The notes beneath the pieces are model-generated. The model did not search any database. It had not been told where the DNA came from and saw nothing but the letters and a program-made list of their open reading frames with translations. Positions 6,742-13,025 of a DNA stretch of 13,025 nt are shown here, one piece after another. Origin of the DNA: CAZRNB01 sp964601355 (lineage in GTDB: Bacteria > Planctomycetota > Phycisphaerae > Sedimentisphaerales > Anaerobacaceae); contig CAZRNB010000087.1 in assembly GCA_964601355.1 (NCBI GenBank), positions 1 through 13,025 of the forward strand. The letters are read 5' to 3'. The translations under genes and the position numbers were made by a program. Positions within the stretch are counted from its first letter, which is position 1; each line of letters begins with the position of its first letter.

Positions 6742-9183
6742 ATGGGTACTAAAAAAACCTTAATTTTAATCCTTATTTTGGCCACATCATCTTTGGCCTC
6801 AGCAGATAATGGTAAAATTACAGTTGCCGGCGCCACTCAGTTCGACTGGTTCTTCAGCTATAAAAGCACTTTTCCGGCAGCCACACATGATTACATAGAT
6901 GTGGACGGCAACGGCAACAGTATTTTGCTTAACGGTCAGCTACAGCAGCTTGCCGCAACCTACACCGGCCCTGAAACGCAGCAACAGCTTCTTACACAGG
7001 GCCCATGGATTTTGAATTACCGCGGTACAGGCTCAGGTAATGGTCTCGAGGAGCTTATTGCTTACTACGACAGCTCACCTGACTGCAATGAGCTTACCGA
7101 TATTAACGGTACCGTTAACAGGTGGACATACAGTATTAGCTGTGATTATCCGTTCCCGCCGCTTAATAGAATTGATATCGCAACAATGGATGTTCCAACC
7201 ACTCAATTTGTCAGTATATGTTCGCAGGAAAATGCATCTCCATTCCATAAACCTTTCGAGAATGGCTATGGCAAAAGCCCTATCAAACCCTGGAACGCAG
7301 ACAGCACAAACCAGCTTGCAGACCTCGGTGTGCTAAATATCAACACAGCCAATCCCGACGACAAAACCATCTTTGATTTCCCAATAGGATGGTATCCATT
7401 CTGTTTCCTTGCAAGCAGAGCAACCGGCCTTGAAAATGTAACCGTCGAAGAGCTGCAATGTCTTTACTTGACCGGTCGCAGCCCATGCGGCATCAATTAC
7501 AACACGGCTACACGCGATAGTGGTTCGGGGACACGTAACGCCTGTATGTCCTCGATCGGCGTCGACCCTTCATGGGGCCGGGGTGACAACCTCGGCAGAA
7601 AGGGCAAAGACCCCAATATGGAAATACTTGGCCCTGCTTATCAGTATAACAATATAGATAGCTCAACCACATCAAGCCTTAATCACAGAAATAACCGCTT
7701 TATGGTTTCTTATCAAACACTTTACTCAAGCAAGGGCATTCCACTGATTAACACCGGCTGGTATGAGTGTCTTAACGTAAGCTTCGACGGCGGCAAAACG
7801 TTTGTTCGTCCCGAAGACCCGGTTGATCCTGTTGAGATTCCTGATGAAATTGAAAACCGGATTGACAAGTACGGCATCCAACCAAATTGGCAGTTAAACA
7901 TTTTCTGGCCAAACGCTTCCAATGGCTGGAGAATCGGCGGCTCTGAAACCTTCGCCACAGTTGGCGACCCTTATGCAACAGACCTGCCTGCTCATCTTAA
8001 TATGTATGAGACGGCAAACCATCTCTTTGGTATGAGAAACAAGGACGCAGCAGCGTTCGTTATCAACACTATAGAAAGTATTAAGGCCGTCGAGGAACTC
8101 GGTCCTAATCCTGCAACTGCCGGCTCACCGGGTCAGGCCCTTGCGTTTAAGTCAATTCTCGTAGCAGGTATTTACGGCCTGCCGAATCCCGCGAATCCCA
8201 CTGAGTTCGTAGTTAATCCTGACCTTTACAATCCAGCCCTGACCGGGCTTCCAATCAGCGGCGCCGGCCTTGATCCCTACGGCAGCCACGGTTATGGTCT
8301 GCTTCCCAACAGAGATACAAATGGTGACGGCAAGGCGAGTGGAGCTGATGCTCCTTACGCCGCTCTTAACGGCAGTGTCATAAAATGGAATTCATCCGAC
8401 CCCAAATATGCTCTCCAGGGTGACATTAATCAAAATGGCATCTGGGATGCGGATGACCTGCGTTTAGCAGTACTTATCTTGGAAAAAGGTGCAGAAGCCC
8501 CTGTAGACGTCCTTATCAGCTTTGACATTCTTTGTGATTTCGATGGTAACGGCTGGTTCGACGCAAACGACGTCCGCTTCATGGCCGATGGTGTTATTCT
8601 GTGGCCTGTTGCAGGCACAAACATCAGTGATTTTAACGAAGCCGTATACCGCCAGAAAAACTTTGGTATCGTCGATGATTCTTCCGCCACCGGGAACTTC
8701 TTCAACACTGTGCTGGCCCACGGCATTTACAAATCTGGCGACAGCCGGGCAGATATTGCCCTGCTAAAAGGAGGCAAAATCTATGCACAGGCAGGAGCAA
8801 CTCCGGTTGGTGACGGCGTCATTGACCAAACAGATATTTCTTACATCCAGAAGGTTCTTGACGGTCGTCTGCTCTGCGACACTCACAAGTATCAGGTTTC
8901 GGAAACCGGTCTGGCCTGGATGGATACTATTGACAGGGTTTATACCGACTATAGTTGTGATATGAACAATGACCTGTATGTTAATCCTGAGGATCTGCGT
9001 ATCGTGGTTGAGGACATCCTCGAAACAAAACTTGGCGACTTCGACCTTAATGGCGTTAAGGATGCCGCTGACCGTCAGGTCATCACCAATAGTTTAAATC
9101 AGGCAGGCACATACATTAATGGCGACCTCAATGGCGACGGTATTGTCGATAGCACAGACCTCGCGGGTTTTGACGTCCTTTGA
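6742..9183 (+). CDS. Secreted PstS-like phosphate-binding protein fused to C-terminal dockerin/EF-hand-type repeats
   Basis: This 813-residue protein has a type I signal peptide (MGTKKTLILILILATSSLAS). The first ~350 residues follow the PstS fold in order: VAGATQF (28-34) matches the GAGATFP start, YRGTGSGNG (93-101) the SGSGGG anion loop, IDIATMDVP (144-152) the DFGASDAP segment, and RDSGSGTR (258-265) the R-x-D-G-S-G-T loop. A linker of unknown fold follows to about 520. From 525 onward come Ca-binding-type loops (D-x-N/D-x-D/N-G-x-x-D-x-x-D) starting near residues 525, 561, 599, 691, 740, 766 and 795, typical of dockerin type I. The protein ends inside or just after the last loop. I prefer ATG 6742 (GGAG, 7 nt upstream) over the adjacent in-frame GTG 6739 (4 nt). 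It follows the pseudopilin gene and probably shares its Pho-controlled transcript. The large extracellular form suggests surface-attached or calcium-stabilised phosphate or organophosphate capture. Actual ligand binding is not proven, as several pocket residues differ from PstS. Confidence 0.8.
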   Translation: MGTKKTLILILILATSSLASADNGKITVAGATQFDWFFSYKSTFPAATHDYIDVDGNGNSILLNGQLQQLAATYTGPETQQQLLTQGPWILNYRGTGSGNGLEELIAYYDSSPDCNELTDINGTVNRWTYSISCDYPFPPLNRIDIATMDVPTTQFVSICSQENASPFHKPFENGYGKSPIKPWNADSTNQLADLGVLNINTANPDDKTIFDFPIGWYPFCFLASRATGLENVTVEELQCLYLTGRSPCGINYNTATRDSGSGTRNACMSSIGVDPSWGRGDNLGRKGKDPNMEILGPAYQYNNIDSSTTSSLNHRNNRFMVSYQTLYSSKGIPLINTGWYECLNVSFDGGKTFVRPEDPVDPVEIPDEIENRIDKYGIQPNWQLNIFWPNASNGWRIGGSETFATVGDPYATDLPAHLNMYETANHLFGMRNKDAAAFVINTIESIKAVEELGPNPATAGSPGQALAFKSILVAGIYGLPNPANPTEFVVNPDLYNPALTGLPISGAGLDPYGSHGYGLLPNRDTNGDGKASGADAPYAALNGSVIKWNSSDPKYALQGDINQNGIWDADDLRLAVLILEKGAEAPVDVLISFDILCDFDGNGWFDANDVRFMADGVILWPVAGTNISDFNEAVYRQKNFGIVDDSSATGNFFNTVLAHGIYKSGDSRADIALLKGGKIYAQAGATPVGDGVIDQTDISYIQKVLDGRLLCDTHKYQVSETGLAWMDTIDRVYTDYSCDMNNDLYVNPEDLRIVVEDILETKLGDFDLNGVKDAADRQVITNSLNQAGTYINGDLNGDGIVDSTDLAGFDVL

Positions 9184-9283
9184 TGCCACTACTATAGCAG
9201 TCATCAAGTGAGATGAACTGTTAGCCGGAGAAAATTTGGGAGGGGAGGATGTGATGGAATGTTATTAGCGCCTCCGTTGAAGT

Positions 9284-9318
9284 GGCCTTGAGAAGAACAG
9301 ATAGTTCTTCTCAAGGCC
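9284..9318 (+). terminator. Strong perfect stem-loop downstream of the PstS-dockerin gene
   Basis: GGCCTTGAGAAGAAC (9284-9298) and GTTCTTCTCAAGGCC (9304-9318) form a perfect 15-bp stem with a 5-nt loop (AGATA), about 100 nt after the stop at 9183. There is no real U-tract (GCCTCCGGTTT follows), so it is either a weak or factor-dependent terminator or a 3'-end stabilising structure separating the upstream transcript from the porin promoter. Confidence 0.6.
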
Positions 9319-9402
9319 GCCTCCGGTTTAGCAACATCCAAAGCCAAGCCTTTGCACACAGGATGATAACGAAAGGATTTTCAACCTTCTGGATTTTTGA
9401 GA

Positions 9403-9456
9403 TTAATACAATTCTAACCTGTACCTCACATCTGCTTAACAATCCCAGATTAATAT
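9403..9456 (+). promoter_or_regulatory. Pho box array upstream of the porin gene
   Basis: Hexamers TTAATA (9403), CTAACC (9414), CTCACA (9425) and TTAACA (9436) start exactly 11 bp apart. A -10, TAATAT (9451-9456), begins after a 9-nt gap, with an alternative TATAAA at 9454. The array is about 90-130 bp upstream of the porin ATG and downstream of the stem-loop, giving the porin its own phosphate-controlled promoter. Confidence 0.65.
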
Positions 9457-9532
9457 AAATATTGATAAAGTTGCTGCCCGGGACTCAGCCTGCAGCGGCG
9501 CAAAAAATTAATAATTTTTTGGAGGCGCACAA

Positions 9533-10852
9533 ATGAAGAAAAAAGGTTTTAGAAAAGGAATTTTATTACTGCTATTGATATTAGCAATGCCGCTATGGCC
9601 AGGCAGCAGAGCAAAAGGCGACGAGCTCGCTGAGCTTAAGCAGCAAATAACCGAACAGAATCAAAAACTTCAGGAGTTGATGGAAAGGCTTGAGCAGTTT
9701 GAGGCAAGACAACAACAAAAGGAGAAAGTACTGACCGAAAAGATCGAAGAAGTGGCACAGAAGAAGGACTCCGTTACCCTGCCCGATTCGCTGAAGTGGG
9801 TTGAGAAGGTCAAGATCTCCGGTGATTTCAGGTATCGTCATGAGCGTATAGATGAGGAAAAAACAGGCAGTGGTGTAAGATGGAAAGATGGAAGAGACCG
9901 TGACCGGATTCGAGCAAGACTGATGATAGAGGCGATGGTCAACGACGATTGGGGTCTCGGCTTCAGGCTCGCTAGCGGCTCAGCGGACCCAGTCTCAACC
10001 AACCAGACGCTCGAGGACAGCTTTTCAAGCAAGACATTATGGCTCGACCTTGCTTATTTCAACTGGCATCCGCAGTCACTAAAAGGAACAAATGTCTTCG
10101 GCGGTAAGATTAAAAATCCATTTTATAAAGTCGGCGGCAATCAGCTAATTTGGGATTCCGACCTTAATCCTGAGGGTATAGCAGCCCAGTTTACAATACC
10201 TTTTGCAAGTAAGACTGAACTTCATATAAACGGTGGTGGTTTCTGGGTCGATGAAAGCTCAAGCGGCGTGGATACCTCGCTTTGGGGCCTGCAGGGATAT
10301 GTTAAACAGCCGATTGGAAAATCGGATTTTGTGCTCGGCGGAGTCAGCTACTTTGATTACGGCAACATACAGGGACGCGGCGACCTTCAAAGCACGTGGT
10401 CGTCCTCAAGCAATTTCTTTGGTAACACAATCTCTTCGAGCAAGTTTGCAAGTGACTACGATATCCTGGAGGCCTTTGCCGAATATGGTACCCAGTTAAT
10501 AGGAAAGCCGTTTACAGTATATGGCGACTGGGCCAAAAACCTCGTTGCAAGCTCCGGCGAAGATTCCGCCTGGCTCATCGGAGGCAAATTCAATAAAGCC
10601 AAAGAGCCCGGTACATGGGAAGCCGGTTACAGTTATCGTGAGATGGACGCGGATTCCATCCTCGGTGCATTTACGGATTCAGACTTTATCGGCGGCGGAA
10701 CCGACGGCAGAGGACATGAATTTGGCTTTACCTATCAGTTGGCCAAGAATCTGCAGGCATGTGTTACATACTTCTTCAGCGAAATCGACAGAACCAGCGG
10801 ACGCTCTCTTGACTACAGAAGGCTACAGTTGGATTTAAATTTGAAATTTTAA
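9533..10852 (+). CDS. Outer-membrane porin, Porin_5-like, with N-terminal coiled coil
   Basis: This 439-residue protein has a basic, hydrophobic signal peptide (residues 1-28). A Gln/Glu/Leu-rich coiled coil follows (about 31-80: LKQQITEQNQKLQELMERLE), probably a periplasmic stalk. The barrel begins near 88 at WVEKVKISGDFRYRHERIDE. Family-typical segments include RDRIRARL, WGLGFRLASGSADPVSTNQT, GGKIKNPFY and LIWDSDLNPEGIAAQF, which I recognise as the 'putative porin' (Porin_5) family. The chain ends LDLNLKF, with the terminal Phe expected for BAM-assembled barrels. GGAGG lies 7 nt before the ATG. It sits 90 bp upstream of pstS and behind its own Pho-box array, so a role in moving phosphate or phosphorylated solutes across the outer membrane under starvation is likely. 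It is not a sequence look-alike of E. coli PhoE; substrate specificity cannot be read from the sequence. Confidence 0.82.
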   Translation: MKKKGFRKGILLLLLILAMPLWPGSRAKGDELAELKQQITEQNQKLQELMERLEQFEARQQQKEKVLTEKIEEVAQKKDSVTLPDSLKWVEKVKISGDFRYRHERIDEEKTGSGVRWKDGRDRDRIRARLMIEAMVNDDWGLGFRLASGSADPVSTNQTLEDSFSSKTLWLDLAYFNWHPQSLKGTNVFGGKIKNPFYKVGGNQLIWDSDLNPEGIAAQFTIPFASKTELHINGGGFWVDESSSGVDTSLWGLQGYVKQPIGKSDFVLGGVSYFDYGNIQGRGDLQSTWSSSSNFFGNTISSSKFASDYDILEAFAEYGTQLIGKPFTVYGDWAKNLVASSGEDSAWLIGGKFNKAKEPGTWEAGYSYREMDADSILGAFTDSDFIGGGTDGRGHEFGFTYQLAKNLQACVTYFFSEIDRTSGRSLDYRRLQLDLNLKF

Positions 10853-10859
10853 TAACAGG

Positions 10860-10924
10860 TTAATCTCTCATTAATTAGATACTAACAAAATCTTAACACG
10901 AGATTAACAATTATAGCGTATGTT
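10860..10924 (+). promoter_or_regulatory. Pho box array (5 hexamers) and promoter of pstS
   Basis: Five hexamers start exactly 11 bp apart: TTAATC (10860), TTAATT (10871), CTAACA (10882), TTAACA (10893) and TTAACA (10904). The -10-like TATGTT (10919-10924) begins after a 9-nt gap. This is the longest array in the window and lies directly in front of pstS, where a Pho operator is expected, which supports reading the other three arrays the same way. Confidence 0.75.
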
Positions 10925-10942
10925 TTATAAGGAGATTTAGAA

Positions 10943-11974
10943 ATGAAAAAAGTGCTTACAATAATTTCGGTATGCCTGGTTTTGCCCACTGCTGTACTCG
11001 CCCAGAACATAACAATAAACGGCGCAGGGGCGACATTTCCCTATCCGCTCTATGCTCAATGGGCATACCAATATGAGAAATTAACAGGCGTAAAACTTAA
11101 TTACCAGTCTATAGGCTCAGGCGGTGGCATCGCTCAGATTAAGGCCAAGACGGTTGATTTCGGCGCATCAGATGCACCGATGGACGTCAATGAGCTGAAT
11201 GAAATCGGCCTGATACAATTTCCAATGGTAATCGGCGGCGTGGTTCCTGTGGTCAATATTAAAGGTATTAAATCCGGCCAAATTCGTCTTACGCCCGATG
11301 TGCTGGCGGATTTATTCCTCGGAAAAATTACAAAATGGAACGACCCACGGATAACAAAACTGAATAGTGACGTAGCCTTACCAGACAAGGCGGTTACCAT
11401 AGTCCATAGAGCAGATGGCTCCGGTACTACATGGATATTCACCAATTACCTTGATAAGGTCTCAAAACAATGGCACGAAACTGTCGGCACCGGCAAAGCA
11501 GTTGCCTGGCCGACCGGCGTAGGAGGCAAAGGCAATGAAGGAGTTGCAGGATACGTACAAAGAGTCGACGGCTCTATAGGATACGTGGAATATGCATACG
11601 CGCTGCAAAATAATTTAACGTATGTATTGCTTGCAAATCGTGCCGGTAAATTTGTTGCCCCCACCATCAAGACCTTTCAGACTTCTGCGGCAAATGCCGA
11701 CTGGAAAAACGCTCAAGGCTATTACATGGTGCTAACGGATCAGCCCGGCGACGATAGCTGGCCTATCACCGGTGCCTCGTTCATCCTGATATACAAGGTC
11801 CAATCAAATGCCCAGCAAGCCAAGGCAATGCTGAAATTCTTCGATTGGTGTTTTCGACACGGAGCCGACAAGGCCCAGGAGCTTCATTATGTGCCTATAC
11901 CGTTAAACGTAGTTGAGCTGGTAGAGAAGAGCTGGAGTGAGCAAATCAATTCTGGTCAACCTCTTTGGCCGTAA
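10943..11974 (+). CDS. pstS: Phosphate ABC transporter substrate-binding protein PstS
   Basis: This 343-residue periplasmic protein binds inorganic phosphate and delivers it to the PstCAB transporter. The signal peptide is MKKVLTIISVCLVLPTAVLA; with no lipobox Cys it is a soluble, not lipid-anchored, form. All ligand-loop motifs are present: GAGATFP (27-33), SIGSGGG (56-62), VDFGASDAP (71-79) and HRADGSGTTW (155-164), with T31/F32, S59, D77, R156, S160, G161 and T162 at the phosphate-contact positions known from E. coli PstS. The late PITGASFILIY segment is also typical. AAGGAG lies 8 nt upstream of the ATG. A five-unit Pho box precedes it and pstC follows after 24 nt. This is the canonical PstS; the larger PstS-like protein upstream is a diverged relative. 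Confidence 0.97.
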   Translation: MKKVLTIISVCLVLPTAVLAQNITINGAGATFPYPLYAQWAYQYEKLTGVKLNYQSIGSGGGIAQIKAKTVDFGASDAPMDVNELNEIGLIQFPMVIGGVVPVVNIKGIKSGQIRLTPDVLADLFLGKITKWNDPRITKLNSDVALPDKAVTIVHRADGSGTTWIFTNYLDKVSKQWHETVGTGKAVAWPTGVGGKGNEGVAGYVQRVDGSIGYVEYAYALQNNLTYVLLANRAGKFVAPTIKTFQTSAANADWKNAQGYYMVLTDQPGDDSWPITGASFILIYKVQSNAQQAKAMLKFFDWCFRHGADKAQELHYVPIPLNVVELVEKSWSEQINSGQPLWP

Positions 11975-11998
11975 CTCTCAGATATTTATGAAAGAAAA

Positions 11999-12955
11999 AT
12001 GAAAGTAGCTCTACTGAATAAATTCAGCCGACCAAGTAAATCTAATAAATCTGATATATTGTTTCGCTGGCTGACTGTGTTTTGTGCAGCTATTGTCGTG
12101 CTGGTTGTAGCTGGGGTAGTATTAGAGCTTCTGCTGAATTCCCGGCTTTCTATCAAACAGTTTGGGTTGCGGTTCCTTATTTCCCGTGCCTGGAATCCGG
12201 TCATTGGAGAATTCGGCGCTGCCAGCAGCATCTACGGCACAATTATAACGACCTTGATTGCCATACTTTTAGCCGGGCCAGCGGCCCTGGCAATCGCTCT
12301 TTTCCTGGTCGAACTGGCCCCGCCTAAGCTCAGCCGTGCCGTAGGAATAGGCATCGAGCTGCTGGCGGCTATACCCAGCATAATTTATGGTATGTGGGGT
12401 TTGTTTGTTTTCGCCCCGTTTATGGCCAAATACGTTCAACCTTCCCTGGCTAAAGCCATACCTAAACTTCCGTTATTTCAGGGTCCTCCTATGGGCATAG
12501 GCATCCTCACAGCGGGAATCATCCTGGCCATTATGATTTTGCCGTTTATCTGTGCCGTCTGCCGCGAGGTTTTTATGATGGTACCCGAAGTGGTGAAAGA
12601 GGCAGCTTACGGAATGGGCGGTACCACATGGGAAGTGACACGTAAAGTGACAATCCCCTACGGACTGCATGGCATCCTGGGAGCGATGTTCCTGGGACTG
12701 GGCCGTGCCGTAGGAGAAACTATGGCCGTCACTTTCGTTATAGGTAACAATCATAACATCTCGGCGTCGCTATTTGCAGCAGGCAACAGCATTGCTTCAA
12801 CATTAGCCAATGAATTCACCGAAGCATCGGAGCCACTTTATTTAAGCGCTCTAATAGAATTGGGCCTTGTGTTAATGGTACTGACCTTTGGATTTCAGGT
12901 AATTGCCCATTTATGGCTGCAAAACATTCGTAAAAAAACAGGGGCCGGATTATGA
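11999..12955 (+). CDS. pstC: Phosphate ABC transporter permease PstC
   Basis: This 318-residue inner-membrane permease pairs with PstA to form the phosphate channel. Six hydrophobic spans are visible at roughly residues 22-47, 76-106, 114-141, 166-196, 225-248 and 283-308. The cytoplasmic EAA loop that contacts the PstB ATPase reads EAAYGMGGTTWEVTRKVTIP (about 201-220), followed by GAMFLGLGRAVGETMAVTFV, which is characteristic of PstC. The gene lies 24 nt after pstS. Its RBS is weak (AAAGAAA), so translation may rely on coupling with pstS. Its stop overlaps the pstA start as ATGA. Confidence 0.96.
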   Translation: MKVALLNKFSRPSKSNKSDILFRWLTVFCAAIVVLVVAGVVLELLLNSRLSIKQFGLRFLISRAWNPVIGEFGAASSIYGTIITTLIAILLAGPAALAIALFLVELAPPKLSRAVGIGIELLAAIPSIIYGMWGLFVFAPFMAKYVQPSLAKAIPKLPLFQGPPMGIGILTAGIILAIMILPFICAVCREVFMMVPEVVKEAAYGMGGTTWEVTRKVTIPYGLHGILGAMFLGLGRAVGETMAVTFVIGNNHNISASLFAAGNSIASTLANEFTEASEPLYLSALIELGLVLMVLTFGFQVIAHLWLQNIRKKTGAGL

Positions 12956-13025
12956 AGCCGAGGTCAAAAGCCAAACGTGTTTTTATTAATCGGCTGGTAA
13001 TGGCAATCTCAGCCGCAGTATCCGG
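12952..13025 (+). CDS. pstA: Phosphate ABC transporter permease PstA (5' fragment, cut by window edge)
   Basis: ATG 12952 overlaps the pstC stop by 4 nt (ATGA), a typical translational-coupling arrangement. Only 24 codons are visible: a basic start, MKPRSKAKRVFINRL, followed by the beginning of a hydrophobic segment (VMAISAAVSG), as expected for the first span of PstA. Assignment rests mainly on gene order (pstS-pstC-pstA); the visible residues alone are not diagnostic. Confidence 0.82.
   Translation, partial: MKPRSKAKRVFINRLVMAISAAVS

Larger units (their letters stand above)
9184..9532. other. 349-bp intergenic region between the PstS-dockerin gene and the porin gene
   Basis: No convincing gene is present. 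From left to right it holds a purine-rich stretch (GGGAGGGGAGG at 9239-9249), a strong stem-loop (9284-9318) bracketed by GCCTCCG direct repeats (9270-9276 and 9319-9325), a Pho-box array with a -10 (9403-9456), and an AT-only palindrome, AAAAAATT-AAT-AATTTTTT (9502-9520), touching the porin GGAGG ribosome-binding site at 9521. Confidence 0.7.

Noticed and set aside
9257..9268. GGGGAGG followed by ATG and a stop after three further codons
   Set aside because: Four codons are too few for a gene; there is no continuation in any frame, so at most it is a relic.

Overview
This window looks like chromosomal DNA from a planctomycete-type bacterium, possibly Phycisphaerae or Sedimentisphaerales. That placement is inferred from gene content: a secreted protein with C-terminal dockerin-like repeats, a pseudopilin with a late F-x-DGH signature, and a Porin_5-type outer-membrane protein, all with moderate GC. 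No rRNA, tRNA, CRISPR array, transposase or phage gene was seen.

Left part, minus strand: the 5' 467 codons of rpoN (sigma-54) run off the left edge just before the RpoN box. A ~100 bp imperfect inverted repeat of the 'TCATTGCGAG' dispersed type follows, then recR. The recR promoter sits so close to its ATG that a leaderless mRNA is predicted. Upstream of recR, also on the minus strand, is a short gene for a 51-residue single-span membrane protein that is easy to miss.

The rest, plus strand, is a phosphate-starvation locus: phoB (response regulator), phoR (sensor kinase), a pseudopilin, a large secreted PstS-like protein fused to EF-hand/dockerin-type repeats, an outer-membrane porin, canonical pstS, pstC, and the first 24 codons of pstA at the right edge. 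pstB and phoU would be expected beyond the edge.

The most coherent non-coding signal is a repeated operator. Four intergenic regions carry 4 to 5 hexamers resembling TTAACA (T/C-T-A-A-C/T-N) spaced exactly 11 bp apart, the geometry of PhoB/PhoP-family binding sites. In each a -10-like element starting with TA lies 9 nt after the last hexamer. Three arrays point rightward, at the pseudopilin, the porin and pstS. The fourth lies between phoB and the 51-aa gene and points leftward at the small gene. This suggests one Pho regulon made of a classical high-affinity uptake system (PstSCA, porin), a specialised secreted module (pseudopilin, PstS-dockerin protein) and an apparently undescribed small membrane protein.
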